Origin: Desulfoluna sp942491485
GTDB taxonomy: Bacteria; Desulfobacterota; Desulfobacteria; Desulfobacterales; Desulfolunaceae
DNA length: 64,000 nucleotides
NCBI GenBank assembly: GCA_942491485.1
Contig: CALOAX010000017.1
Coordinates: 124,001 to 188,000 of the forward strand
Direction of reading: 5' to 3'
Both the position numbers and the translations under genes were made by a program. Shown here piece by piece: positions 40,787 through 50,740 of the stretch; the first letter of the stretch is position 1, and each line of letters begins with the position of its first letter. A model generated the notes under the pieces. That model had not been told where the DNA came from and did no database searches. It worked only from the letters and a program-made list of their open reading frames with translations.

Positions 40787-43462
40787 TCATTCCTGCAGGT
40801 AGGTGGCGGCAAAGGCCAGCTCATCGTCTTTGTCGTCAAGCTCTCCATCGAGCTTGGCGGCGAGGGTCTCTTCCAGGATCCGGCTGTACAGGGGGCCGGG
40901 TTTGAGCCCCATCTCCTTTAAGTCCCGACCCATGATGGAAAGGGAGATGTGTCGCAGCTGGCTCATGTAATGGGATATGGCCTTTTTGATCTCCTCGTTG
41001 GCCGATACCGCCATGATGTAAAGAAGCAGTTCGGTCCTTAACGGGGAGAGGTTCCGGTGCAGGTCGCTGTTTGTGGCCGGCAGGCTGTGGGTGAGCCATG
41101 TGTAGGCACTCCGGGCGTGGAACCTCTCAGCGGTGATGAGCTTTTTGTGTTTTGGGGCAAGCATGAGGCGTTTGGCCACCTCTTCGGAGATTTCCCGGTC
41201 GCACTGGGTCAGAAGGGTGAGGAAGTAGATGACCCACCGCTCGATGGGCTCATCTGTGTACATGAGGTCATGCCATGCCAGGACTTTTTTTGCTTCGTCA
41301 AGCTGGTCGATGAGATCGTTGTGTTTAAGAATGCCGGGGTGGATGATCTTCATGAGGCCAAGGTCGAAAATTCGGAAAATGGCCGGGATGGGGTTCTCCT
41401 CCTCAAGGATCTGGCGAAATTCGTTGAAGACACGAAGGCCCCCCAGCTCGCGGAACACGTCTAAGTGAATGGCATTTTTGATCATCTCATGGGTCACCTT
41501 GCCGATGGTGAACCCAAAGCGCTGTTCAAACTTGATGGCCCGGAAGACACGGGTCGGGTCCTCCACGAAACTCAAGTTGTGGAGGATGCGAATGCGCTTT
41601 TCCTTGATATCCCGCTGGGCGTTGAAAAAGTCGGTGAGGGTGCCGAATCCGTCTGGGGCAAGTTTGATGGCCAGGGTGTTGATGGTGAAGTCCCTGCGGT
41701 ACAGGTCGAGTTTGATGGAGCTGGTCTCCACCTCGGGAAGGGCTGCAGGGGCGGTGTAATACTCCATACGGGCGGTGGCCACATCCACCTTAAACCCGTC
41801 GGGAAAGATGATCACCGAGGTGCCGAATTTGGAGTAGGTGTTGATGCGGGCTCCCATCATTTCGGCAAAAGCTTTGGCAAAGGTGATGCCTTCCCCTTCG
41901 ATGACAATGTCCACATCATCGTTTTGCCGGCGCAGAAGCAGGTCCCGGACAAATCCACCCACCACGTAGACACCGAACCCCATGGAGTCGGCCACTTCAC
42001 CGATTTTTTTCAGAAGGTCGAGGATATCCCGGCTGAGGCGTTCCCTCATGAGTGAGGTGACGGGCTTTTGCTTCGGGTAGTGGGGCTCCAGGCTGACCTC
42101 GTCCCCCGCTGGCCGGGCGTGCTCCTTGCTGTACACCAGCAGGTTGAGAAGATCGGTGCGGGTCACCACCCCTATCAGTCGGTTTTTTTCAAGGATGGGG
42201 AGAAGCCGTTGCTTGTTTCCGATGATCTGGTCCACCAGGGTGTTGAAGTCGGTGTCCGGGGTCGCCACGGCCAGGGTGGAGGACATAAACTCCTGAACAG
42301 GGTGGTTGCCCAGGTTGTGGGACAGGGCCCGTTCGATGACCTGGCGGGTGATGTAGCCCCGGAGTGTTTCGCTGTCATCGTGAAAATCTGTTACGACCAG
42401 GGCATTGATGTTGTAGCGCGTGAGAAGGCGCGACGCCTCGGAAAGGGGCAGGAGAGGGGCAATGGTGATGGCCGGAGAGCTCATGAGGTGGCGTGCCGTC
42501 CGGATGGGCTTCACAAGGGCAGAGAGAAGGGCGCCGAGTTTCTCCTCCACCTGGGCCAGGGGCATGTTGCGAACCACGGTGGAGGCGGCAAACGGGTGGC
42601 CTCCGCCGCCCAACTCGGTCAGTATGGCCCCGCAGTCCACCTCAGGCAGGCGGCTTCGGGCCACCACATGAATCCGGTTTCCCATGCCGGCCAGGACAAA
42701 AAGAACCCCAAGGTTCTCCATGCGCATCATTTTCTGGACGAGGGTGGCTATGTCGGGGATGTACTCTTCCATGGTCAGGGAAACCAGGGTGATCTCCACA
42801 CCGTTGACCATGCGGCGTTCACTGCGATGCAGCATGTCATTGATGAGGGCCACCTGGGCCGGGTCCAGCTCCTTTGCGATGAGGCTTGAGACAATGTCCA
42901 GGTTGGCCCCCCTGGAGACGAGGTAGGCGGTGGCCTGAAAATCTTCCGGTGTGGTGGAGGCATAGGTGAAAGAGCCGGTGTCCTCGTAAATACCGAGGCT
43001 AATAATGGTGGCCTCTTCCTTTGAAAGAGGGATCCCTTTTTCCTGGATAAGGGTGACAAGGATGGTGGCGGTGGCGCCGACAGGTCGGATCACTTCAAGT
43101 TCGCCTGTAAGGTCACCCGCCTGGTCCGGGTGGTGATCGAAGATGTGAATCTCGGGGGATTGCTCTTGAATGATCGGGGCCACCTCACCGAGCCTGGAGA
43201 GGTCCCGCGTGTCAACGAGCACAACACGGCTCACTCTTTTATCTGTGATGTCGGCGATTCGTTTCATGTTGAAGAGGTAGAGGAGGGAGCTGATGAAAAA
43301 GTTTTTCAGGTTCTTCTTCTCGCCGGCATTGGGAAGGACCACCACGGAGCCAGGGTAGAGTTTATGGGCAGCCAGCACCGACGAAATGCCGTCAAAATCG
43401 GCGTTGATGTGGGTGGTGATGACGGTCAGGCCGTCGGTGTTGGGTTGATTGGTCTCGGGCAC
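40787..43462 (-). CDS. A-adding tRNA nucleotidyltransferase fused to DHH and CBS domains
   Basis: An 891-residue fusion. N-terminal DHH/DHHA1 phosphoesterase region (about 10-320: THINADFDGISS, VDTRDLSRLG, FDHHPDQAG, GGGGHPFAAS), two CBS domains (about 325-450, ending VGVVTRTDLLNLL), then a class II poly(A) polymerase/CCA-adding domain (about 480-700: VVGGFVRDLLLRRQNDDVDIVIEG with the DxD metal motif, RRDFTINTLAIKL, VEDPTRVFRAIKFEQRFGF) and an all-helical tail. This architecture is known from the A-adding enzymes of Aquifex and deltaproteobacteria, which add the terminal A of CCA after a separate CC-adding enzyme. The start is GTG at 43462 with GGGAAG upstream. No CC-adding partner is in the window. 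Confidence 0.9.
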   Translation of the reverse strand: MPETNQPNTDGLTVITTHINADFDGISSVLAAHKLYPGSVVVLPNAGEKKNLKNFFISSLLYLFNMKRIADITDKRVSRVVLVDTRDLSRLGEVAPIIQEQSPEIHIFDHHPDQAGDLTGELEVIRPVGATATILVTLIQEKGIPLSKEEATIISLGIYEDTGSFTYASTTPEDFQATAYLVSRGANLDIVSSLIAKELDPAQVALINDMLHRSERRMVNGVEITLVSLTMEEYIPDIATLVQKMMRMENLGVLFVLAGMGNRIHVVARSRLPEVDCGAILTELGGGGHPFAASTVVRNMPLAQVEEKLGALLSALVKPIRTARHLMSSPAITIAPLLPLSEASRLLTRYNINALVVTDFHDDSETLRGYITRQVIERALSHNLGNHPVQEFMSSTLAVATPDTDFNTLVDQIIGNKQRLLPILEKNRLIGVVTRTDLLNLLVYSKEHARPAGDEVSLEPHYPKQKPVTSLMRERLSRDILDLLKKIGEVADSMGFGVYVVGGFVRDLLLRRQNDDVDIVIEGEGITFAKAFAEMMGARINTYSKFGTSVIIFPDGFKVDVATARMEYYTAPAALPEVETSSIKLDLYRRDFTINTLAIKLAPDGFGTLTDFFNAQRDIKEKRIRILHNLSFVEDPTRVFRAIKFEQRFGFTIGKVTHEMIKNAIHLDVFRELGGLRVFNEFRQILEEENPIPAIFRIFDLGLMKIIHPGILKHNDLIDQLDEAKKVLAWHDLMYTDEPIERWVIYFLTLLTQCDREISEEVAKRLMLAPKHKKLITAERFHARSAYTWLTHSLPATNSDLHRNLSPLRTELLLYIMAVSANEEIKKAISHYMSQLRHISLSIMGRDLKEMGLKPGPLYSRILEETLAAKLDGELDDKDDELAFAATYLQE

Positions 43463-43801
43463 GGTCTTCCCTTAATATAATGATAATTATGGCGGGAGAA
43501 AAACTCTGGACACGGGGCGCGGCAGTTGGATGTCGTGTCACGCATCATGCATTTTCGTGTCTTTTCCCCGGGGATGCATGAAAGGTCCCTTTAAAGGACC
43601 TCGGCTTTGGCGTATACTGTAAGACTGAAACAGCGTGTCCCTTTCGAGGCCGGTTCGTCGGTTGCCTTGAAAAGGCATGGAAAATCTGTTTAGCTTCGGG
43701 GGCATGATCCCCATGAGCATGATATAACCAAGTGATCCCCAGAGGTCAAGGCCGCTGCCATGCGCCCGCAGCCTTTCTCCATACCGTAATAAGGACGCTC
43801 C
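43463..43801. other. divergent intergenic region, 339 bp
   Basis: Promoter region for the A-adding enzyme (minus) and the radical SAM gene (plus). It has a near-palindrome AGGTCCCTTTAAAGGACCT around 43582-43600. No gene or repeat-family member seen. Confidence 0.4.
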
Positions 43802-44740
43802 ATGACTGAAGAATCGTATGCCTATCTTTTTGGACCTGTACCATCCCGTCGCCTGGGCCTTTCCCTGGGGGTGGACCTGGTGCCATCGAAAACCTGTTCC
43901 CTTGACTGTGTGTATTGTGAAAGTGGTCCTACAACAAAGCTTACGGTGAAGCGATCCACCCTGGTACCCACCGATGCGGTGATTGCAGAAATAGATCGCT
44001 ATTTTGAAAAGCATGAGGCCCCGGATGCCGTGACATTCTCGGGGGCAGGAGAACCCACCCTGCACTCGGATATTGGGAAAATTGCAGATCACATCAAAAA
44101 GCGTTGTCCGGGGGTACGCGTGGTGCTTCTCACCAACGGCACCCTCTTTGACCGGGAGGATGTGAGGCGTGATGCAGCCCGAATGGATCTTGTCATCGCC
44201 TCCTTTGATGCTGCCGACAAGGGGGTATTCAGTACCCTCAACCGTCCGCACCCCTCCCTCGACCCCGCTGCAATGGCGGACGGCCTTGTGGCCTTTCGGG
44301 AGGCATTCGGCGGAGACTTGTGGATCGAGGTGTTCGTTGTTCCCGGAGTTAACGACCACGATGCCGAGGTGGGGTGTATTGCAGAGGTGGTGAAACGAAT
44401 CGGTCCGGATCGGGTTCAGGTCAACACCCTGGATCGCCCGGGTGCTGAGTCCTGGGTGACCCCGGCAGACAAGGAGACCCTTGAAACCGTCACAGTGGCC
44501 CTCGGTGCTGGTGAGGTGATTGGAGCGTATCGCCGCCGTGTGGAGACAACAGGAGGGGAGGAGGATGCCTCATCGCGTATTCTCGAGATGGTGAGACGAC
44601 GCCCCTGTACTGCCGAGGATCTTAGGGAAAGCCTTGGTATCGCAGGTGGTTTAATCGAAGAGGCCCTTGAGGAGCTGGTGGCATCGGGTCGAATTCAAGG
44701 GGAACGCCTGGCCCGTGGAATGTTTTACAAGCCTTTGTAA
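43802..44740 (+). CDS. radical SAM protein, COG0731 type, with C-terminal winged helix
   Basis: A 312-residue protein beginning FGPVPSRRLGLSLGVDLVP, the signature of the COG0731 (wyosine-like Fe-S oxidoreductase) group. The SAM-cluster cysteines are in CSLDCVYCE (Cx3Cx2C). TFSGAGEPTLH and VLLTNGTLF follow as in other radical SAM barrels. A C-terminal winged-helix domain (about 255-312, ILEMVRRRPCTAEDLRESLG...LVASGRIQGE) is added. The reaction is unknown; bacteria do not make wyosine, so the bacterial members have another role. AAGGA lies seven bases before the ATG. Monocistronic. Confidence 0.85.
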   Translation: MTEESYAYLFGPVPSRRLGLSLGVDLVPSKTCSLDCVYCESGPTTKLTVKRSTLVPTDAVIAEIDRYFEKHEAPDAVTFSGAGEPTLHSDIGKIADHIKKRCPGVRVVLLTNGTLFDREDVRRDAARMDLVIASFDAADKGVFSTLNRPHPSLDPAAMADGLVAFREAFGGDLWIEVFVVPGVNDHDAEVGCIAEVVKRIGPDRVQVNTLDRPGAESWVTPADKETLETVTVALGAGEVIGAYRRRVETTGGEEDASSRILEMVRRRPCTAEDLRESLGIAGGLIEEALEELVASGRIQGERLARGMFYKPL

Positions 44741-45029
44741 AGCGACGATAAATTAAAAATTCATTGAAAAAATGGGCGAAACCATTTAATGAATTCATAA
44801 TCGTAAATGATTTACCTGAATTATTCTTTTCAGGGATTGCGATAGTATGGACAGTGACTGTTCCCGTTGCCGCCGTTTAACTCCCCCACCACCATCGGCA
44901 CAGGGGTGTACACATACGATGTGTCCTGTCTGGGCCGCTCAAGCATAAGGCCCCTTCACCGTTACGCAATGCCCGCAGCCAGGGCATTATGATGCCAACC
45001 CGCTCTCCAGTTTTCGTAGGAGGTTGACG

Positions 45030-46238
45030 ATGCCTGTTTATCTCTGGGAAGGGAAGAACAGAAAGAACGAAACCCGTAAAGGGGAAATGGAAGCGCCCAG
45101 TGAAGAGGCGGTGCGCTCTAACCTCACACGTATGCGCATTGCGCCCGGCAAGGTCAAAAAGAAACCCAAGGATATCCTGGAGAACGTCGCCTTTCTGCAG
45201 CCCAAGGTGCAGGAAAACGACATCATTGTTTTTGCCCGGCAGTTTTCCACCATGATCGATGCAGGGCTTCCCATTATCCAGTGCCTCGAGATTTTGTTGA
45301 ACCAGCAGGAGAACCCCACGTTTAAGAAAGTGATCAAGGAGATCAAGGGCGATGTGGAAGGGGGGCAGACCTTTGCGGCCGCCCTGAAAAAACACCCGAA
45401 GCTCTTTGATGCTCTTTTTGTCAACATGGTGGCGGCAGGTGAGGCCGGAGGTATCCTCGACATCATTTTGAGACGCCTTTCCAATTACATGGAAAAGATG
45501 ATGAAGCTCAAGCGCCAGGTGAAGGGCGCCATGACCTATCCCGTGGTCACCATGGTTATTGCCGTTGTGGTGGTGGGGGTCATCCTTGTCTTTGTTATTC
45601 CCACCTTTACCGAGATGTTTTCGAACTTTAATGCGGCCCTTCCCTTGCCGACCCAGATCGTTATCAACATGAGTGATTTTGTCAGGGGCAACATTCTCTA
45701 TATCATCGGCGGAATCATCATTGCCAGTATCGCCTACAAGCAGTTCGGGAAGACAGCCAAGGGGCGGAAGGTGCTGGACCGGACGTATCTCAAGATGCCG
45801 GTGTTCGGTATCCTGATCCGGAAGGTGGCGGTGTCCAAATTTACCCGGACCATGGGAACCATGCTGAACTCCGGTGTTGCCATCCTTGATGCCCTGGATA
45901 TTGTGGCCAAGACCGCGGGCAATGTGGTGATCGAAGAGTCTATCTACGAAGTGCGTGCGGGGATCTCAGAAGGCCGGACCATGGCCGACCCCCTCATTGA
46001 AAGCGGGATCTTTCCTTCCATGGTCTGCTCCATGATCGCGGTGGGGGAGTCCACGGGTGCTCTGGATACCATGCTTGAAAAGATTGCGGACTTTTATGAC
46101 GACGAAGTGGATCAGGCGGTGGAGAACCTGACTGCCATGATCGAGCCCTTTATGCTGGTGTTTTTGGGAACGGTCATCGGCGGGCTGGTTGTGTCCATGT
46201 ATCTGCCCATCTTCAAGCTGGCCAGTGTTGTGGGCTGA
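45030..46238 (+). CDS. pilC: type IV pilus inner-membrane platform protein PilC
   Basis: A 402-residue GspF/PilC family protein: N-terminal PVYLWEGKNRKNETRKGEMEA, two repeated cytoplasmic T2SF domains (about 65-190: FARQFSTMIDAGLPIIQCLE; about 270-390: FTRTMGTMLNSGVAILDALDI) and three membrane segments (about 170-195, 220-245, 375-400). It forms the platform on which pilus ATPases act. The start is MPVYLWE at 45030 with TAGGAGG six bases upstream. No pilB or pilT gene is adjacent here, only pilS downstream, overlapping. Confidence 0.94.
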   Translation: MPVYLWEGKNRKNETRKGEMEAPSEEAVRSNLTRMRIAPGKVKKKPKDILENVAFLQPKVQENDIIVFARQFSTMIDAGLPIIQCLEILLNQQENPTFKKVIKEIKGDVEGGQTFAAALKKHPKLFDALFVNMVAAGEAGGILDIILRRLSNYMEKMMKLKRQVKGAMTYPVVTMVIAVVVVGVILVFVIPTFTEMFSNFNAALPLPTQIVINMSDFVRGNILYIIGGIIIASIAYKQFGKTAKGRKVLDRTYLKMPVFGILIRKVAVSKFTRTMGTMLNSGVAILDALDIVAKTAGNVVIEESIYEVRAGISEGRTMADPLIESGIFPSMVCSMIAVGESTGALDTMLEKIADFYDDEVDQAVENLTAMIEPFMLVFLGTVIGGLVVSMYLPIFKLASVVG

Positions 46239-47641
46239 TGTCGAAGGTGGTTGAACGCGGCACCGGTGATAAAACCAGGTCATCGGTACGCCGGGAACGG
46301 TGGGCTCGGGTTGGGGCAGACCATGTGAGGAAACTCAGGTGGCTCATGCTCTGCCGGGCCCTCTTTGCTCTGTTGACCCTGTCGGCGACCCTGGTTTACC
46401 GTGCCGGGGAAAATCTGTCGTTTTTTGTTCAACCCCTCACCTCGCTTTATGTGGTGGCGGGGTTTGTTTTTTTGGTGAACCTGTTGTACCTGGGGGTCTT
46501 CCGATGGTTTAAGTATGAGGAGGCCTTTGGTGGGGCTCAAATTTTCGGGGATGTTCTCACGGTCTCCGCCATCGCCTACCTGACGGGCCTTCTCTACAGC
46601 CCTTTTCTTTTTTTGTATCCCATTGTCATCATCTGCGGCACCATCATTCTGGGGCGGACAGGCGGGTATCTCACCGCTGCCATCGCATGCATCGCCTTTG
46701 GGTTGCTGGTTGATCTGCAGTTTTATGGGCTTTTGAGTCCACCGGGGTTCGAGGCGACCCCTTTTGCCGAAGATCTGACCTGGCAGAATGTGTTCTATCG
46801 GACATCGGTGCTTTTCCTTGCCTGTCTGGCCACCTCCCTTGTGAGTGGGTATATCGCGGATCAGGAGAGGCGCGCCCGGGCGGATCTGGCCATTATGGAG
46901 GAGCAGGTCAAACGGGTGGAGAAAATGGCCATCATTGGTGAAATGGCCGCAGGTTTGGCCCATGAAATCAAGAATCCACTGGCATCCCTTTCAGGCTCCA
47001 TTCAAATGCTTAAGGGAGAAAAGGGGTGGGAGCCCCACCATGAAAAACTGATGGGGATCGCTGTGCGTGAGGCAGCCCGGCTTTCGGGGCTGGTGACGGA
47101 ATTTCTGCTTTTTGCCCGGCCCGGTGTGGGCAAGCCGGAGTCTGTTGCTTTGCAGGGGGCTGTGGAGGAGACCGTGGCTTTGTTGGCCCAGGATCCCCGG
47201 TGGGGGCATCATGCCCGGGTTGAGGTCCGTGTGGACGATGGGGTGGCCGTTTGTATGGATCCCGGGCATCTCAGGCAAGTGCTTCTCAACCTTCTTATCA
47301 ATGCCACGGAGGCTGTTGATGAGGGTGGTCGGGTTGTTTTTTTGGGGTGCGGGGACCGCAACAAAGGGGTGGTACTCCGGGTGAAAGACGATGGCCCGGG
47401 CATTGACAGAGGGGACGCGAAACACATCTTTGACCCCTTTTTTACAACCAAAAAGGATGGGACGGGCCTCGGACTATCCATCGTACACAGGTTGCTTGAA
47501 GAGTGCGGCGGGGGAATTCGTGTGAAGAGCAGGCCCGGTGAGGGGGCGGAGTTTATTCTTTCGCTCCCCGCAGGCGGCAGGGCATCGGCAGCCTTATCAA
47601 CTTCCGGCCCGGTGTTGACAGGGGCAAATGAAATTGGTTAG
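46238..47641 (+). CDS. pilS: sensor histidine kinase PilS-like
   Basis: A 467-residue membrane histidine kinase: six N-terminal membrane helices (about 35-205), short linker, HisKA with LAHEIKNPLASL (His about 243), and HATPase_c with NATEAV, DDGPGI and GTGLGLSIV boxes. The topology and operon position after pilC point to PilS, the partner of PilR controlling pilin transcription with sigma-54. Its ATG overlaps the pilC stop (TGATG). Unlike most pilS loci, no pilR gene follows; the next gene is lysS, 280 bp away. Confidence 0.88.
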   Translation: MSKVVERGTGDKTRSSVRRERWARVGADHVRKLRWLMLCRALFALLTLSATLVYRAGENLSFFVQPLTSLYVVAGFVFLVNLLYLGVFRWFKYEEAFGGAQIFGDVLTVSAIAYLTGLLYSPFLFLYPIVIICGTIILGRTGGYLTAAIACIAFGLLVDLQFYGLLSPPGFEATPFAEDLTWQNVFYRTSVLFLACLATSLVSGYIADQERRARADLAIMEEQVKRVEKMAIIGEMAAGLAHEIKNPLASLSGSIQMLKGEKGWEPHHEKLMGIAVREAARLSGLVTEFLLFARPGVGKPESVALQGAVEETVALLAQDPRWGHHARVEVRVDDGVAVCMDPGHLRQVLLNLLINATEAVDEGGRVVFLGCGDRNKGVVLRVKDDGPGIDRGDAKHIFDPFFTTKKDGTGLGLSIVHRLLEECGGGIRVKSRPGEGAEFILSLPAGGRASAALSTSGPVLTGANEIG

Positions 47642-47921
47642 GTTAGGGGCATTTGGTCAAAATCAGGCCAGAAATGCCTTGAAGACACCGCAGATTAAGG
47701 GAAGAGCACTGTCCGTCGGATTGGTCAACTCCTTGACTAAGGTGGTGTCGAAACATGGAATAATTGAAGCAGGGCTTCTGAACATATCAATTAAGATGCG
47801 ACCGTAAGAAAAAAAATGCTTTCAATGGTTCTCCCTTGCATGGAAAGGGCAACCTCGGCATCGGGTATGCCGGGGAAGGACTGTTTTTTTACGGAGCCAT
47901 CCATAAAGTGAGCAGCAGAGA
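47642..47921. other. intergenic region between pilS and lysS
   Basis: 280 bases. Two stems: CCCTT-GCATGG-AAGGG (47833-47849) and CTCGGCAT-CGGGT-ATGCCGGG (47854-47874), the latter followed nine bases later by TTTTTTT, about 40 bases before the lysS start. It could be an attenuator or terminator for pilS, with lysS transcribed separately. No T-box features (specifier loop or antiterminator) recognised. Confidence 0.45.
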
Positions 47922-49409
47922 ATGAGCAAAGATAACGCACAGGACGTCGTCGAACAGAGAAAAGCCAAGAATGAAGAGCTAAGGGGACGGGGGATCAACC
48001 TTTACCCCAATGACCTGCGGGTGACCCACACCGTCGCCGATCTCAAAGCATTCATCGAAGCCGAACCGGAGAGTACCGGGCCTGAAGGGGCTGTCTTTAC
48101 CGTTGCGGGGCGTATGATGGCCATCAACCGCATGGGCAAATCTTCCTTTGTCCGCTTCAGGGACCGTAGCGGCCTCATGCAGGCCTTTGTCGCCAAGGAC
48201 AAGGTAGGGGATGAAGCCTACGAACTCTTTAAAAAGATGGATATCGGGGACTTTATCGGCTTGACCGGCACCCTCTTCAAGACCCGTACCGGTGAGTGGA
48301 CCCTTCAGCCCACCACCCTTTCTCTGGTGTGCAAGTCCGTGCGCCCGCTGCCCGAAAAATTCCATGGGTTGAAGGATCCGGAAAAACGCTATCGTCAGCG
48401 GTATGTTGACCTGATCATGAATCAGGACGTAAAAGAGATCTTCCGCAGGCGAAGCCGCATGGTCCAGGCCGTGCGTGATTTCCTCCTTAAGAGGGATTAC
48501 CTTGAGGTGGAAACACCCATGATGCAGCCCATTGCCGGCGGCGCCGAGGCCACCCCCTTTGTCACCCACCACCGTGCATTGGACATGGAACTCTATCTGC
48601 GTATCGCACCGGAGCTCTACTTGAAACGTCTCGTTGTGGGTGGGTTCGAGCGTGTGTTCGAGATCAACCGTAACTTCAGGAATGAAGGGGTCTCCACCCG
48701 TCACAACCCTGAATTTACCATGATCGAATTCTACCAGGCCTACGCCAACTACGAGGACCTCATGGACCTCACCGAGGAGATGTTTGCCTATGTAGCCGAG
48801 CAGGTGACGGGATCTCCAGTCATCGAATATCAGGGCAACACCATTGACTTCGGCACGGCGTGGAAACGTATTCCCATGATGGACTCCCTTGTGGAAATTG
48901 GCGGGGTCGATAGAGGCATTCTCGATGACCACGAGGCCCTCCTGAAGTTTGCCGATGAGAAAGGTATTCACATCACCAAGGCGGATCGTATGGGCAAGGT
49001 GATCACCAAGCTTTTTGATGAGCTTGTGGAGCCCAACCTTATCCAGCCCACCTTCATTACCGGATACCCGGTGGAGGTCTCCCCGCTGTCCCGTCGCAGC
49101 GACACCCACCCTGAACTCACCGACCGTTTTGAACTCTTCATCGCGGGGCGTGAGATCGCCAACGGCTTCTCCGAGCTCAACGATCCCGAAGACCAGCGAG
49201 AACGCTTCCTGGAGCAGGTGGCGGACAAAGAGGCTGGGAACGAAGAGGCCCACAACATGGACACGGACTACGTCGAAGCCCTTGAGTACGGCCTGCCACC
49301 CACAGCCGGTGAAGGCATCGGCATGGATCGTCTTGCCATGCTGCTGACCGACTCCGCTTCCATCCGTGAGGTGATTCTCTTTCCCTTGATGAAACGGATC
49401 GATAAGTAG
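47922..49409 (+). CDS. lysS: lysyl-tRNA synthetase, class II
   Basis: A 495-residue class II LysRS: N-terminal OB anticodon-binding domain (about 60-150, VAGRMMAINRMGKSSFVRFRD), class II motif 1 region (RRSRMVQAVRDFLLKRDYLEVETPMM), motif 2 (FEINRNFRNEGVSTRHNPEF) and motif 3 (GEGIGMDRLAMLLTDS). Length is standard. The ATG has only a weak GAGA upstream. It heads, with a 70- to 100-base gap, the lolC-lolD-bamA envelope block. Confidence 0.97.
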   Translation: MSKDNAQDVVEQRKAKNEELRGRGINLYPNDLRVTHTVADLKAFIEAEPESTGPEGAVFTVAGRMMAINRMGKSSFVRFRDRSGLMQAFVAKDKVGDEAYELFKKMDIGDFIGLTGTLFKTRTGEWTLQPTTLSLVCKSVRPLPEKFHGLKDPEKRYRQRYVDLIMNQDVKEIFRRRSRMVQAVRDFLLKRDYLEVETPMMQPIAGGAEATPFVTHHRALDMELYLRIAPELYLKRLVVGGFERVFEINRNFRNEGVSTRHNPEFTMIEFYQAYANYEDLMDLTEEMFAYVAEQVTGSPVIEYQGNTIDFGTAWKRIPMMDSLVEIGGVDRGILDDHEALLKFADEKGIHITKADRMGKVITKLFDELVEPNLIQPTFITGYPVEVSPLSRRSDTHPELTDRFELFIAGREIANGFSELNDPEDQRERFLEQVADKEAGNEEAHNMDTDYVEALEYGLPPTAGEGIGMDRLAMLLTDSASIREVILFPLMKRIDK

Positions 49410-49418
49410 TGACATGAT

Positions 49419-49456
49419 ACCGCCGGTGGGGCAGATGCTTTCCCGGCGGTTTGTTT
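49419..49456 (+). terminator. weak terminator-like stem after lysS
   Basis: ACCGCCGG pairs with CCGGCGGT over a 16-base loop, followed by TTGTTT. The long loop and short T-run suggest partial read-through into lolC. Confidence 0.4.
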
Positions 49457-49507
49457 AATACCCTGTGAAACGATGGTTGAATGAGCCGAATCGGATTTCC
49501 CCTTTCC

Positions 49508-50740
49508 ATGTCGTATGAATTCCTCATTGCCTTGCGCTACCTTAAGGCCAAGCGCAGGCAAACTTTCATTTCCCTAATAACCTTGCTGTCGGTTGCCGGT
49601 GTGGCCGTGGGCGTGATGGCCCTCGTTGTCGTGATTGCGGTGATGACCGGTGCCGAGAAGGACTTCAAGGCCCGTATCCTCGGCTTTCAGTCCCACATCT
49701 CCGTCATGAAACGGGGCGGAGGCATTGATGCGCCTGAACAGCTTTTGGGGGTGATTGATGGGGTAAAGGGCGTGAAGGTGACGGCCCCCTTTGTTTACGG
49801 GCAGGTGATGCTTCGCTCTGCCTATGGGGTGTCCGGGGCCGTGCTTCGGGGGGTGGACCCTGTGGCACCCGTGACGCAGATCGAAGGGTATCCGCCTGAA
49901 CGACTTGAAAAACGCCTTGAGCGCAAAGCCCCTTCAAGGGGGCGCCCTGCAGCTCCGGGGGTCGTGCTTGGAAAGGAATTGGCGCTGAACCTGGGGGTGG
50001 GTGAGGGTGACATGATCTACCTTATTTCACCCAAAGGGATGATTTCACCCATGGGCCATGTTCCCTCCATGCGCCAGTTCAGGGTTGCCGGTCTCTTCGA
50101 TTCCGGTATGTACGAGTATGACAGCGCCTTTGCCTACATTCATATTGATGACGCAAGGTCTGTCTTCCGTCTCGGGGACAACGTTACAGGCATGGATGTC
50201 TGGACCGACGCTCCGTATGAAGCAGACCTGATTCGCGAGGGGATTCTCGAACGCATCGGGCCGATCTACTGGGCCCGGGATTGGATGCAGATGAATGCGA
50301 GCCTCTTTTCCGCGTTGAAACTCGAAAAGGCAGCGATGTTCGTGATCCTTATTTTGATTGTTCTGGTGGCGGCGTTTAACATTGCCAGCAGCCTGATCAT
50401 GATGGTGATGGAAAAAACACGTGACATTGCCATCCTGAAAGCCATGGGTGCCAAAGACGGAAGCATCATGAGGATCTTCGTCTATCAGGGAACCATTATT
50501 GGCATGGTGGGTACCTCCATTGGGGTGATGCTCGGGGTGGTGCTCTGTTTTGTTTTGAAGAACTTTAAAATCATCGACCTTCCCAAGGTCTATATATTCT
50601 CAACACTGCCGGTGAGGCTGGAGGCCATGGATGTTCTGGTCATCTCCCTTTCGGCATTTTGCATCTGTTTTCTGGCCACCCTTTACCCTGCGTGGCAGGC
50701 TTCCAGGCAGAATACGGTGGAGGCGATACGTTATGGGTGA
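49508..50740 (+). CDS. lolC: lipoprotein-releasing ABC transporter permease (LolC/LolE family)
   Basis: A 410-residue permease of the complex that extracts lipoproteins from the inner membrane for LolA. It begins MSYEFLIALRYLKAKRRQTFISLIT, with TM1 at about 20-45, a long periplasmic MacB-like region (45-265, starting LGFQSHISVM), and three C-terminal TM helices in the FtsX domain (about 275-300, 320-345, 370-395; MMVMEKTRDIAILKAMGA is the coupling region). An ATG nine codons earlier is possible. Only one permease gene accompanies lolD, so the complex is probably built from a homodimer, as in many non-gamma groups. The stop overlaps lolD by eight bases. Confidence 0.93.
   Translation: MSYEFLIALRYLKAKRRQTFISLITLLSVAGVAVGVMALVVVIAVMTGAEKDFKARILGFQSHISVMKRGGGIDAPEQLLGVIDGVKGVKVTAPFVYGQVMLRSAYGVSGAVLRGVDPVAPVTQIEGYPPERLEKRLERKAPSRGRPAAPGVVLGKELALNLGVGEGDMIYLISPKGMISPMGHVPSMRQFRVAGLFDSGMYEYDSAFAYIHIDDARSVFRLGDNVTGMDVWTDAPYEADLIREGILERIGPIYWARDWMQMNASLFSALKLEKAAMFVILILIVLVAAFNIASSLIMMVMEKTRDIAILKAMGAKDGSIMRIFVYQGTIIGMVGTSIGVMLGVVLCFVLKNFKIIDLPKVYIFSTLPVRLEAMDVLVISLSAFCICFLATLYPAWQASRQNTVEAIRYG

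Noticed and set aside
44741..44830. AT-rich inverted repeat (AAATTCATT...AATGAATTC) after the radical SAM gene
   Set aside because: The stem has no GC content and no T-run, so it is a poor terminator; it is probably chance.
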